Positions 26,812 to 34,518 of a DNA stretch of 34,518 nt are shown piece by piece; the first letter of the stretch is position 1, and each line of letters begins with the position of its first letter. A program made the translations under genes and the position numbers. Below the pieces are notes generated by a model. The model ran no database searches, was not told where the DNA came from, and was given only the letters and a program-made list of their open reading frames with translations. The DNA is from an uncultured Prochlorococcus sp. (GTDB lineage Bacteria; Cyanobacteriota; Cyanobacteriia; PCC-6307; Cyanobiaceae), in the NCBI RefSeq assembly GCF_902616385.1, contig NZ_CACMSM010000016.1, positions 1-34,518 of the forward strand, written 5' to 3'.

Positions 26812-29568
26812 ATGAGAGAAACACTTACATCCAGTCCTGAACTATTTAGCGATATCAGTTGGAATCTTCTTTTATTAGGGGAAGAAACAGCAAAAAAATG
26901 GGATCATAGCGAATTTAATATTGAACATATAATTCATACCTTGTTCTCATCAAGTGAATTCTTTGCTTTTATAGAAAAATTATCAATCGACCAAGATACA
27001 GTTTTAGATATAACAGAAGATTTTTTAGAAGAGACACCAACAAATGAGTCAGATATTTTTACTATCGGAGAAGATTTAGAAATTTTATTGGATAATGCGA
27101 ATCAGATTAAAATCCAATGGGGATCAAGATTCATAGAAATCCCACATTTACTAATTGCTCTTGGAAGAGATTTAAGAATTGGAAATTATGTTTTTGAAGA
27201 AGGCAACCTTTCGATGGAAAAATTAGAAGAAGAATTAAAGTTTTTCCCAAATATTAATCAATCAAAAGATTCTTTTAATTATGAGAACGTACTTGAAATA
27301 AATAATCAATCTAATTTTGAATCAAATAAAGAGACTTTAGTTAAAGAAGAAAAATTTAAAGAAGCTATTGTTCCATTACCAAAAAGTAAACTTCAAATCG
27401 AAACCAAAAAACAAGTTGAGAAAGATGAAAATGCTCTTTCAATTTATGGAAAAGATTTAACAGAATCAGCTAAAAAAGGCTTTCTGGATCCGGTAATAGG
27501 TAGAGAAAATGAGATCAATAATTTAATGAGGGTACTCTGCAGAAGAAACAAAAATAATCCTATACTTATTGGCAATCCTGGAGTTGGTAAAACCTCAATT
27601 GCAAAATTACTTGCGCAATTAATTGTAGACAAAAAAGTTCCTGATTCTTTAAAAGACTTTAAAATTATTTCGCTTGACTTAGGCGCTTTAGTTGCTGGGA
27701 CAAAATTTAGAGGCCAACTAGAAGAAAGGCTAAGCTTAATTATGCAAGAACTAAAGAATCCAAGCCAAGGAATGATTCTATTTATTGATGAAATTCATTC
27801 AATATTAAGTTCTGACAGATCTTCTACCGACATTAGCAATATCTTAAAACCTTTACTGGCTGAAGGAGAACTTAGATGTATCGGTACAACAACACCTGAG
27901 AAATTTCGCGAAACTATTGAAAAAGATCAGGCATTAAATACTTGCTTTCAAAAGATAGCTGTTAGTGAACCTTCAGTAGAATTAAGCGCAAAAATACTGC
28001 AAGGTATCAAAAAGAAATATGAATCACATCATGGAATAAAAATTTCTGAAGAAGCTGTAAATTTCTCTGCAAAATTGGCTGCCAGATACATCAGCGATAA
28101 ATGTCTTCCTGATAAAGCAATAGATTTAATTGATGAAGCAGCTGCAGAGTTAAAAATCGAGTCTAATAAAAAGCCTCAAATTATTCTCCAACAAGAAAAA
28201 AAACTTCATACTATTCAAGAAAAACTGAATAATTTGCAAGGGGAAAATATCGAAGCTCAAGAAAAACTGTTGAATATGAGGCAACAATCGGAGTCAAAAT
28301 TGAACATTCTTTTGGAAAATTGGAACAATTTGCGGGAAGAAATGGAGCAATTATCTATTTTAATGAAAGAAGAAGATAAGCTAACCAAAGAAATTAAAGT
28401 TAAATCAAATCGCGAAATTGAAAATGATCTAGATTATTTAGAAAAGCTTGAAAAAGATTTAAATGAAATAGAGAATGAAATACAAAAAGTAGAAGAGAAC
28501 TTTAATAAAATAAAGAAAAATAGAAATTTCCCTTTTAAATATCAAGTTGAACCTGATGATATTGCTGATGTTGTCTCAAAAATTACAGGTATTCCTATTT
28601 CTAAAGTAGTTTCAAATGAACGTAAGAAATTAGTCAATCTAGAAACAGAACTAAGTGAAAAAGTTATTGGACAAGAAAAAGCTATAGAAGCTGTTTCTGC
28701 AGCAATTAAAAGAGCCCGCGTTGGCATGAAAAGTCCTAAAAGACCGATCGGATCTTTTTTATTTATGGGACCTACAGGTGTTGGCAAAACAGAATTAGCA
28801 AAATCTCTTGCAACAGCTTTATTTGATGAAGAAGACGCACTTTTAAGATTAGACATGAGTGAATATATGGAGAAAAATGCCGTAGCAAGACTTTTGGGAG
28901 CTCCTCCAGGTTATGTTGGTTATGAAGAGGGAGGTCAATTAACTGAAGCTGTCAGAAATAAACCCTATTCAGTAATACTGCTTGATGAGATAGAAAAAGC
29001 ACATTCAGAAGTTTTTAATATCCTTTTACAAGTCCTAGATGAAGGAAGATTAACAGACTCTCAAGGAAGGACCGTAGACTTCAAAAATACCGTAATCATC
29101 ATGACAAGCAACCTAGCTGGTAAATCTATACTGGAGTATTCACAAAAGATTTCTAAAAGTGAAGGAAAGTTAGAAAAAGACCAACAAACCTTAGATGATT
29201 CCATTAATAATGTATTGTCTTCAATTTTTAGACCTGAATTTTTGAATAGAATTGACGAAGTAGTGAAATTTAATCCATTATCTATTGATGAACTTCAAAA
29301 AATTATAATTTTACAAACAGAGGATTTAAAAAACCTGCTACTTGAACAGAAAATAAATATCGCTATAGACAAAAAAGTTATTAATAAAATTGCAAACGAT
29401 TCTTACGAACCTGAATATGGTGCTAGGCCACTTAGCAGGGAACTTAGAAGACAAATAGAAAATCCCTTAGCTGCAAAACTTTTAGAGGATAACTTCAAAA
29501 ACAAAAAAAATATAATAATTAAACTTAACCCTGCTAAAAAAGATGAAATCGTTTTCAAACCTAGCTGA
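26812..29568 (+). CDS. clpB2: ClpB-type AAA+ chaperone (ClpB2-like), NBD1 arginine fingers altered
   Basis: This is a two-ring Clp/Hsp100 ATPase of 918 residues. Domains: Clp N domain (about 10-145, divergent), an acidic/lysine-rich linker (150-205), NBD1 with Walker A GNPGVGKT (254-261), Walker B MILFIDE (321-327) and pore loop KFRGQLEERL, a ClpB-like coiled-coil middle domain (about 450-575), and NBD2 with Walker A GPTGVGKT (653-660), pore loop GYVGYEEGG and FRPEFLNRID. No ClpP-binding IGF/IGL loop is seen, so it is probably a disaggregase, not a protease partner. In NBD1 the usual ERRFQ arginine fingers read NTCFQ (376-380). Cyanobacteria often have a second ClpB that does not give heat tolerance; the symbol clpB2 is from memory. 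It precedes secE by 61 nt. Confidence 0.85.
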   Translation: MRETLTSSPELFSDISWNLLLLGEETAKKWDHSEFNIEHIIHTLFSSSEFFAFIEKLSIDQDTVLDITEDFLEETPTNESDIFTIGEDLEILLDNANQIKIQWGSRFIEIPHLLIALGRDLRIGNYVFEEGNLSMEKLEEELKFFPNINQSKDSFNYENVLEINNQSNFESNKETLVKEEKFKEAIVPLPKSKLQIETKKQVEKDENALSIYGKDLTESAKKGFLDPVIGRENEINNLMRVLCRRNKNNPILIGNPGVGKTSIAKLLAQLIVDKKVPDSLKDFKIISLDLGALVAGTKFRGQLEERLSLIMQELKNPSQGMILFIDEIHSILSSDRSSTDISNILKPLLAEGELRCIGTTTPEKFRETIEKDQALNTCFQKIAVSEPSVELSAKILQGIKKKYESHHGIKISEEAVNFSAKLAARYISDKCLPDKAIDLIDEAAAELKIESNKKPQIILQQEKKLHTIQEKLNNLQGENIEAQEKLLNMRQQSESKLNILLENWNNLREEMEQLSILMKEEDKLTKEIKVKSNREIENDLDYLEKLEKDLNEIENEIQKVEENFNKIKKNRNFPFKYQVEPDDIADVVSKITGIPISKVVSNERKKLVNLETELSEKVIGQEKAIEAVSAAIKRARVGMKSPKRPIGSFLFMGPTGVGKTELAKSLATALFDEEDALLRLDMSEYMEKNAVARLLGAPPGYVGYEEGGQLTEAVRNKPYSVILLDEIEKAHSEVFNILLQVLDEGRLTDSQGRTVDFKNTVIIMTSNLAGKSILEYSQKISKSEGKLEKDQQTLDDSINNVLSSIFRPEFLNRIDEVVKFNPLSIDELQKIIILQTEDLKNLLLEQKINIAIDKKVINKIANDSYEPEYGARPLSRELRRQIENPLAAKLLEDNFKNKKNIIIKLNPAKKDEIVFKPS

Positions 29569-29629
29569 GGAGTAAATCAATAAGCTAAAATAAAAACTAA
29601 AGCTTAAAGCTTAATTTCAAAAAAATTTT

Positions 29630-29872
29630 GTGACAAGTCCTACTACTAATAAAGAACCCCTTAAAAAGGATTCTCCTGAAGTTGAAGAGCCTAAAAAAAA
29701 GAATAATTTTTTTAGATCTACCTACGATGAGCTTAAACTTGTCGTGTGGCCTAACAAACAACAACTTTTTAGCGAATCAGTAGCAGTTATAATTATGGTA
29801 TCGTTTTCTGCTGCAGCCATTGCTTCTGTTAGCAGATTCTATGGATGGGCAGCCTCGCAAATTTTTGGTTGA
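29630..29872 (+). CDS. secE: Preprotein translocase subunit SecE
   Basis: SecE is the small membrane subunit that clamps SecY in the protein-export channel. The 80-residue protein starts at GTG, has a polar Lys/Pro-rich N-terminus, the conserved amphipathic block YDELKLVVWPNKQQL, and one membrane helix (VAVIIMVSFSAAAIASVSRF). It is the short single-span form typical of cyanobacteria. It lies 51 nt before nusG, in the classical secE-nusG-rplKAJL order, which strongly supports the call. Confidence 0.95.
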   Translation: MTSPTTNKEPLKKDSPEVEEPKKKNNFFRSTYDELKLVVWPNKQQLFSESVAVIIMVSFSAAAIASVSRFYGWAASQIFG

Positions 29873-29923
29873 ATTATCTCCCGAATATCCATTAATAAAG
29901 ATCTTTATTAAGCTTCCAGAAAA

Positions 29924-30535
29924 ATGAGTAATGAATTAACTACAAACCTTGCTTCTTCAAAAACAAATACAAGCATCGCAAGATGGTATGCAGTTCAAGT
30001 AGCATCAAGCTGTGAAAAAAAAGTAAAAGCGACTCTTGAACAGAGATCAGTAACTTTAGGTGTTAATAATAGAATTATTGAAATTGAAATTCCCCAAACT
30101 CCAGGAATTAAATTAAAAAAAGATGGAAGCAGACAAACTACTGAAGAAAAAGTTTTCCCAGGTTATGTCCTAGTAAGAATGATTTTGGATGAAGATACAA
30201 TGATGGCTGTTAAAAGTACTCCAAATGTAATTAACTTTGTTGGTGCTGAAGACGGCAGAGGTAGCGGGAGATCGCGAGGTCATATCAAACCTCGACCATT
30301 GTCAAGACAAGAAGTTAATAGAATTTTTAAGCGCGCATCAGAGAAAAAAGCTGTAATCAAATTAGATATTGAAGAAAAAGATAGAATCATTGTAACTAGT
30401 GGTCCATTCAAGGATTTCCAGGGAGAAGTTATAGAAGTATCCGGAGAAAGAAATAAATTAAAAGCATTACTTTCAATATTTGGGCGCGAGACTCCTGTAG
30501 AATTAGAGTTCTCCCAAATCAATAAACAAAATTAA
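29924..30535 (+). CDS. nusG: Transcription termination/antitermination factor NusG
   Basis: NusG binds RNA polymerase and couples it to ribosomes or Rho. The 203-residue protein begins with a polar 20-residue extension, then the NGN domain (RWYAVQVASSCEKKVKATLE, KVFPGYVLVRMILDED, TPNVINFVG) and a C-terminal KOW domain (IIVTSGPFKDFQGEVIEVSG, ELEFSQINK). The linker contains a Gly/Arg-rich stretch (GRGSGRSRGHIKPRP). It sits between secE and rplK, the order conserved in bacteria. Confidence 0.97.
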   Translation: MSNELTTNLASSKTNTSIARWYAVQVASSCEKKVKATLEQRSVTLGVNNRIIEIEIPQTPGIKLKKDGSRQTTEEKVFPGYVLVRMILDEDTMMAVKSTPNVINFVGAEDGRGSGRSRGHIKPRPLSRQEVNRIFKRASEKKAVIKLDIEEKDRIIVTSGPFKDFQGEVIEVSGERNKLKALLSIFGRETPVELEFSQINKQN

Positions 30536-30602
30536 TTTCAAATTGTTCTTGTTTATCGAGTAAAATTATCATTTTCTACTTCAGCTTAAATTCTCAAATC
30601 TA

Positions 30603-31028
30603 ATGGCAAAAAAAATTGTTGCAGTTATCAAGCTTGCTCTACAAGCAGGCAAAGCTAATCCTGCTCCTCCTGTAGGGCCAGCTTTAGGACAACATGGTGT
30701 AAATATCATGGCATTTTGCAAAGAATACAACGCAAGGACACAAGATAAAGCAGGTTTTGTAATTCCAGTCGAGATTTCTGTTTTTGAAGATAGAAGCTTT
30801 ACTTTTATTACAAAAACACCTCCTGCTTCCGTATTAATAACAAAAGCAGCTGGTATAGAGAAAGGATCAGGTGAATCTGCAAAAGGCTCTGTTGGGAAAA
30901 TAAGTAAAGCTCAATTAGAAGAAATAGCCAAAACCAAGCTTCCTGATCTAAACTGTTCTAGTGTTGAATCAGCAATGAAAGTAATTGAGGGTACTGCTCG
31001 TAATATGGGCGTCTCAATCTCTGATTGA
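30603..31028 (+). CDS. rplK: 50S ribosomal protein L11
   Basis: L11 builds the GTPase-associated stalk base with 23S rRNA helices 43/44. The 141-residue protein has the N-terminal block [20 protein letters not shown] with the proline pair at the factor-binding face, [12 protein letters not shown], and the C-terminal RNA-binding domain ([20 protein letters not shown] and ARNMGV). Length is normal. It follows nusG by 67 nt and precedes rplA by 66 nt. Confidence 0.98.
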   Translation: MAKKIVAVIKLALQAGKANPAPPVGPALGQHGVNIMAFCKEYNARTQDKAGFVIPVEISVFEDRSFTFITKTPPASVLITKAAGIEKGSGESAKGSVGKISKAQLEEIAKTKLPDLNCSSVESAMKVIEGTARNMGVSISD

Positions 31029-31055
31029 GTTCAATACAAAATTTCTCATTATTTA

Positions 31056-31085
31056 GGGGAGGTTAGTTAATAACCGTTTGCACCC
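31056..31085 (+). promoter_or_regulatory. Hairpin in the rplK-rplA spacer, possible L1-binding element
   Basis: A GGTTA/TAACC stem (31061-31075, five-base loop) is enclosed by a second possible pairing of GGG (31056-31058) with CCC (31083-31085). It ends 9 nt before the rplA start, and the G-rich part could also act as a Shine-Dalgarno. L1 is known to repress its own operon by binding an rRNA-like hairpin; assignment here is inference. Confidence 0.35.
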
Positions 31086-31094
31086 AATATTATT

Positions 31095-31802
31095 ATGAAA
31101 AAACTATCCAAAAGAATGGCGGCGCTATCAACAAAGATAGAAGATCGCATTTACGCACCACTTGAAGCTCTAAGTATTATCAAGGAAAATGCTAATGCAA
31201 AATTTGATGAAACTATTGAAGCACATATACGTTTAGGTATTGATCCAAAATATACTGATCAACAATTAAGGACCACTGTTGCATTACCACACGGTACTGG
31301 CCAAAGCATAAAAATTGCTGTAATTACAAGCGGTGAGAATGTATCGAAAGCTAAGGCTGCTGGTGCAGATTTATTTGGCGAAGAAGATCTTGTTGAAAGC
31401 ATCAACAAAGGAAATATGGAGTTTGATCTACTTATTGCAACTCCAGATATGATGCCAAAGGTTGCAAAATTAGGAAGAGTTTTAGGACCTAGAGGTTTAA
31501 TGCCTAATCCTAAAGCCGGGACAGTAACTAATGACATTACTAATGCAATAAAAGAATTCAAAGCTGGTAAGCTTGAATTTAGAGCAGATAAGGCAGGAAT
31601 CGTTCATGTCCGCTTTGGAAAAGCAAGTTTCACAAAAGAAGCTTTATTTGACAACTTAAAAACCTTACAAGAATCAATTGATAAAAATAAACCAAGTGGA
31701 GCTAAGGGAAAGTATTGGAAAACTTTTTATGTAACTTCAACAATGGGGCCTTCAGTTCAATTAGACATAAATGCTGTACAAGATTACCAGCCTGAAGGTT
31801 AA
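31095..31802 (+). CDS. rplA: 50S ribosomal protein L1
   Basis: L1 forms the mobile stalk that moves with E-site tRNA and can repress its own mRNA. The 235-residue protein has [32 protein letters not shown], the [19 protein letters not shown] signature and the [17 protein letters not shown] block. Length is normal. The first residues are basic ([10 protein letters not shown]). It is followed by a structured leader before rplJ. Confidence 0.98.
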   Translation: MKKLSKRMAALSTKIEDRIYAPLEALSIIKENANAKFDETIEAHIRLGIDPKYTDQQLRTTVALPHGTGQSIKIAVITSGENVSKAKAAGADLFGEEDLVESINKGNMEFDLLIATPDMMPKVAKLGRVLGPRGLMPNPKAGTVTNDITNAIKEFKAGKLEFRADKAGIVHVRFGKASFTKEALFDNLKTLQESIDKNKPSGAKGKYWKTFYVTSTMGPSVQLDINAVQDYQPEG

Positions 31803-31831
31803 CGCTTTGTAGTATAATTTAAAGTGCAATA

Positions 31832-31985
31832 ATACGGCCAAAGAAAGTAGGTTGATTTAGTTATTCTAAATTTTAAATTCCTACCGAGGACTCGTCTTAA
31901 ATTATTTCTTTTTGGATCTAATAGAAGCGGCCTCTTTAAAGGACTTTGCCGCATTTCCTGCTCTCCCTAAATCACGATCCAAAAA
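31832..31985 (+). ncRNA. Putative L10 leader (rplJ-rplL autoregulatory RNA)
   Basis: The 188-nt gap between rplA and rplJ is unusually long for this operon and is rich in pairing. A GTAGG/CCTAC stem (31847-31851 with 31880-31884) encloses an inner TTTAG/CTAAA hairpin. A second GCGGC/GCCGC hairpin (31927-31931 with 31948-31952) lies 39 nt before the rplJ start. A TATAAT box at 31812-31817 may be an internal promoter -10, without a clear -35. L10(L12)4 leader RNAs at this place are widespread in bacteria. I match position and structure, not a covariance model. Confidence 0.6.
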
Positions 31986-31990
31986 AATCA

Positions 31991-32518
31991 ATGGGCCGAA
32001 CTCTAGAGAATAAGCAACAAATCGTTAATGAGATTAAATCTCTATTAAACGACTCGGAAATGGCTGTAGTTCTTGACTATAAAGGTTTAACTATCAAAGA
32101 GATGTCAGATTTGCGATCTAGATTGCAAACAACTAATGGCATTTGCAAAGTTACTAAAAATTCATTAATGCGTAAAGCTATTGATGGAGATAGTAATTGG
32201 AACGATCTTGAATCTTTATTGACCGGAACAAATGCTTTTGTCTTAATCAAAGAAGATGTTGGTGGTTCTGTAAAAGCTATCCAATCTTTTCAAAAAGACA
32301 CCAAAAAATCCGAAACCAAAGGAGCTTTATTTGAAGGCAGACTTCTAAGCGATTCTGAAATAAAAGAAATTGCAAGTCTTCCATCTAAAGAAGTATTGAT
32401 GGCAAAAATTGCTGGCGCTCTTAATGGCGTTGCAACAAAAATTGCGATCTCCATTAATGAAGTACCTTCTGGACTTGCTAGATCACTTAAACAACATTCT
32501 GAAAAATCAGAATCCTAA
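31991..32518 (+). CDS. rplJ: 50S ribosomal protein L10
   Basis: L10 anchors the L7/L12 dimers on the ribosomal stalk and represses its own operon. From the ATG at 31991 the protein has 175 residues: [51 protein letters not shown] and a C-terminal helix (about 135-170, [20 protein letters not shown]) that binds L7/L12. An in-frame ATG at 31946 would add 15 residues that do not look like L10 and would place coding sequence over the leader hairpin, so I reject it. It is 28 nt before rplL. Confidence 0.96.
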   Translation: MGRTLENKQQIVNEIKSLLNDSEMAVVLDYKGLTIKEMSDLRSRLQTTNGICKVTKNSLMRKAIDGDSNWNDLESLLTGTNAFVLIKEDVGGSVKAIQSFQKDTKKSETKGALFEGRLLSDSEIKEIASLPSKEVLMAKIAGALNGVATKIAISINEVPSGLARSLKQHSEKSES

Positions 32519-32546
32519 ATTCAAAACCTAATTAACTTTTAAGAAA

Positions 32547-32942
32547 ATGTCCGCAAAAACTGAAGAAATTCTTGAATCATTAAAATCTCTATCACTTTTA
32601 GAAGCATCTGAACTTGTAAAGCAAATTGAAGAGGCTTTTGGTGTATCTGCTGCAGCTTCTGCAGGTGTAGTAATGGCAGCTCCAGGAGCAGCTGGCGGTG
32701 ACGCAGATGGTGGCGCTGCTGAAGAAAAAACTGAATTTGATGTAGTTCTCGAAAGCTTTGATGCAGCTGCAAAAATCAAAGTCCTTAAGGTTGTAAGAAA
32801 TGCAACTGGTCTAGGTCTTGGCGATGCAAAAGCACTTGTTGAATCTGCACCAAAAACAGTAAAAGAAGGAATTGCTAAAGCAGATGCTGAATCTTTAAAG
32901 AAAGAGATTGAAGAAGCTGGCGGTAAAGTTACACTTAAGTAA
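32547..32942 (+). CDS. rplL: 50S ribosomal protein L7/L12
   Basis: L7/L12 is the multi-copy stalk protein that recruits translation GTPases. The 131-residue protein has the N-terminal dimerisation helices ([20 protein letters not shown]), an Ala/Gly-rich flexible hinge (about 46-68) and the globular C-terminal domain with [20 protein letters not shown] and [14 protein letters not shown]. It is the last gene of the ribosomal cluster. It is one of the most GC-rich genes in the window, in line with very high expression. Confidence 0.98.
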
Positions 32943-32957
32943 GATAAAATTTTTTTC

Positions 32958-32983
32958 AAGCCGATATACTTAAATTTCGGCTT
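32958..32983 (+). terminator. Weak hairpin after rplL, possible terminator or attenuator
   Basis: AAGCCGA pairs with TCGGCTT over a 12-base loop, 15 nt after the rplL stop. It is not followed by a proper T tract (TAAAAAT), so termination would be weak. Partial read-through into rnhA, whose ATG lies only 8 nt further on, seems likely. Confidence 0.35.
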
Positions 32984-32991
32984 TAAAAATT

Positions 32992-33711
32992 ATGAATAAT
33001 GATAGCATTGCAATTGAAGCTGCAACTGATGGAGCCTGCAGTGGTAATCCAGGACCAGGTGGTTGGGGTGGTCTTATAATTTTTGACGACAACAGTGAAT
33101 TAGAAATAGGTGGTTCCGAGCAAAATACCACCAACAATAGAATGGAGCTCACTGCAGCTATAAAAACACTTGAAAAATTAAAAACCTATAAATTAAAAGA
33201 AAATTTTAAATTGAGAACTGATAGTAAATATGTAATAGAAGGGTATACAAAATGGATTATTAATTGGAAGAAAAATGGATGGAAAACGAGCACGGGAAAA
33301 TCAGTACAAAATCTTGATTTATGGCAAAAAATTGATCATTTGAGAATTAATGGCCTTGTAATGGAACATGTTAAGGGTCATAGCGGTGATAAACAAAATG
33401 AAAGGGTTGATAAAATAGCGACTAACTATAGCAAAAGTATATCTTTAATAAGTAACTTAAAAGAGTCTGAATCTTCAGTAGAATTTTTTGAAAAAAATGC
33501 ACCCTCAGAAATTCAGGAATTATTTTCAAGAAATGAATTAATTCAAAAATTTGCAGACAAAAAATACTTATTAAGCTCACATGAACTAAGTAATTTATTA
33601 GGAGAAGAAAACCACTTAAAGATAAAACAATATTTACTTTTTGAATGGCGTAATTGGAGATTGATTCCTAAAGATAAAAAATATTGGATAATAGAAAAAA
33701 AAGAATCCTAA
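32992..33711 (+). CDS. rnhA: Ribonuclease HI with cyanobacterial C-terminal extension
   Basis: RNase HI cuts the RNA strand of RNA-DNA hybrids during replication. Residues 6-147 form the RNase H fold: ATDGACSGNPGPGGWGG with catalytic Asp13, NNRMEL with Glu52, RTDSKY with Asp77, HVKGHSGDKQNERVD with His130 and Asp140, plus a basic handle (KWIINWKKNGWKT). The protein has 239 residues against about 155 in E. coli. The extra 80 include a helical part (EIQELFSRNELIQKFADKK) and a compact end with SSHELSNLLG and LFEWRNWRLIPKDKKYWII. I recall similar tails in other marine picocyanobacterial RNases HI. It begins 49 nt after rplL and ends 5 nt before pyrD. Confidence 0.94.
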   Translation: MNNDSIAIEAATDGACSGNPGPGGWGGLIIFDDNSELEIGGSEQNTTNNRMELTAAIKTLEKLKTYKLKENFKLRTDSKYVIEGYTKWIINWKKNGWKTSTGKSVQNLDLWQKIDHLRINGLVMEHVKGHSGDKQNERVDKIATNYSKSISLISNLKESESSVEFFEKNAPSEIQELFSRNELIQKFADKKYLLSSHELSNLLGEENHLKIKQYLLFEWRNWRLIPKDKKYWIIEKKES

Positions 33712-33716
33712 TTTTT

Positions 33717-34518
33717 ATGAATGAACAAAAGGGGGGATTTAATAATCTTTATAAAAACTTAATTACCCCTATACTCAAAAAGGACTCTGGAATAGATGCA
33801 GAATATTTAACTAATTTATCTCTTAGCCTTCTATCATTTAGTTCAAGGAAATATAATTGGCCTGTAGTTTCATCAATTCTAAAAAATCTAAATTCAGAAT
33901 TCTCTATAATTGATAAAAGATTAAGTCAGAACATATGTGGAATAAATTTTCGTAATCCAATTGGTCTAGCTGCGGGTTTTGACAAAAATGGAAATGCTGC
34001 AAATATATGGAAAGACTTTGGTTTTGGATTTGCCGAAATTGGTACAGTTACTAAATTTGCTCAAAATGGCAATCCAAAACCAAGGTTATTTAGATTAGCA
34101 GAAGAAGAAGCAGCCTTAAATAGAATGGGTTTTAACAATAATGGGGCTGAAAATCTGGTTAAAAATTTTCTTGAGCAAGGGATTGAGTTCAAAAAAAACA
34201 GGGATAATATTTGTTTAGGTATAAATTTCGGCAAGTCTAAAATCACAAGTTTGTCTCAAGCAAATGATGATTATTTAACTTCTCTAAAATTATTAATTCC
34301 ATATTGTGATTACGCAGCAATAAACGTAAGTTCTCCAAATACTGAAGGACTTAGAAAGTTGCAAGATCCAATTCTTCTAAAAGAACTTCTTAAAGAAATT
34401 AAAAAATTACCTAATTGTCCCCCATTATTTGTAAAAATTGCGCCAGATTTAAGTTTTAAAGATATTGAAGATATTTGCCAATTAATAATCGAGGAAAACA
34501 TAGATGGAATAATTGCTA
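33717..34518 (+). CDS. pyrD: Dihydroorotate dehydrogenase (quinone), 3' end cut off
   Basis: PyrD oxidises dihydroorotate to orotate in pyrimidine synthesis. The frame runs from ATG at 33717 to the window edge (267 complete codons). Class 2 (membrane-linked, quinone-using) is indicated by the long N-terminal helical region (YKNLITPILKKDSGIDAEYL) and by NPIGLAAGFDKNGNAANIWK, IGTVT, PRLFRLAEEEAALNRMGFNN, GINFGKS and NVSSPNTEGLRKLQ with the catalytic Ser region. KIAPDLS near the end holds the FMN-binding lysine. It starts 5 nt after the rnhA stop, so the two genes are probably co-transcribed. The missing part should contain the C-terminal FMN phosphate-binding loop. Confidence 0.94.
   Translation, partial: MNEQKGGFNNLYKNLITPILKKDSGIDAEYLTNLSLSLLSFSSRKYNWPVVSSILKNLNSEFSIIDKRLSQNICGINFRNPIGLAAGFDKNGNAANIWKDFGFGFAEIGTVTKFAQNGNPKPRLFRLAEEEAALNRMGFNNNGAENLVKNFLEQGIEFKKNRDNICLGINFGKSKITSLSQANDDYLTSLKLLIPYCDYAAINVSSPNTEGLRKLQDPILLKELLKEIKKLPNCPPLFVKIAPDLSFKDIEDICQLIIEENIDGIIA

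Noticed and set aside
31946-31990. N-terminal extension of rplJ from an ATG at 31946.
   Set aside because: The added residues do not resemble L10 and overlap the second hairpin of the putative leader; the start MGRTLENK at 31991 is the normal L10 beginning.

Overview
The window is a strongly AT-rich, densely packed bacterial chromosome segment. It comes from an oxygenic cyanobacterium, almost certainly a high-light-type Prochlorococcus. The evidence is psbA (D1) and psbO, a Mg-type hemB, a bicA-sbtA-sbtB inorganic-carbon cluster, a short CP12, an aspartoacylase-like gene, and many short intergenic regions with small conserved genes. I read 37 protein genes, two of them cut by the window edges (a 3-methyladenine DNA glycosylase at the left, pyrD at the right). 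I see no tRNA, rRNA, insertion sequence, phage gene or CRISPR array. It reads as core genome rather than an island.

Layout. Positions 1-3858: DNA glycosylase (partial), pyrB, two small reverse-strand genes (a Ycf20/DUF565-like membrane protein and a 66-aa unknown), a 73-aa DUF2555-like gene and coaBC. Positions 4075-8662: psbO with a strong terminator, sat, ftsH and a divergent KDPG-aldolase-like gene. Positions 8697-10985 (reverse): aroC and psbA, with a psbA terminator between them. Positions 11175-11303: a 42-aa gene with a TTG start and a clear Shine-Dalgarno. Positions 11421-13294: aspartoacylase-like and GST-like genes, divergent and only 23 nt apart. Positions 13421-18869: cp12, then a reverse-strand run of a 60-aa unknown, obgE, mutS2, a VOC protein and hemB. 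Positions 19094-22034: bicA, sbtA and sbtB as a tight operon. Positions 22057-26548: a thioredoxin-reductase-like flavoprotein, a coiled-coil protein coupled to an ABC1 kinase, and eno. Positions 26812-32942: a ClpB-type chaperone leading into secE-nusG-rplK-rplA-rplJ-rplL. The end holds rnhA and pyrD.

Several genes form functional groups. bicA, sbtA and sbtB bring in bicarbonate and sense the cell's state, while CP12 controls the Calvin cycle enzymes that use the resulting CO2. psbA and psbO supply photosystem II, and an FtsH of the kind that clears damaged D1 lies nearby. secE through rplL is the classical translation/transcription cluster, with a likely autoregulatory L10 leader before rplJ.

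I found no wholly new multi-gene system. The most notable points are departures from family norms: a ClpB whose first ATPase ring appears to lack its arginine fingers, a thioredoxin-reductase-like protein without the NADPH-binding HRR motif, a CP12 lacking its N-terminal half, an aldolase lacking a substrate-binding arginine, and the 42-aa gene next to psbA that length- and ATG-based gene finders would miss.
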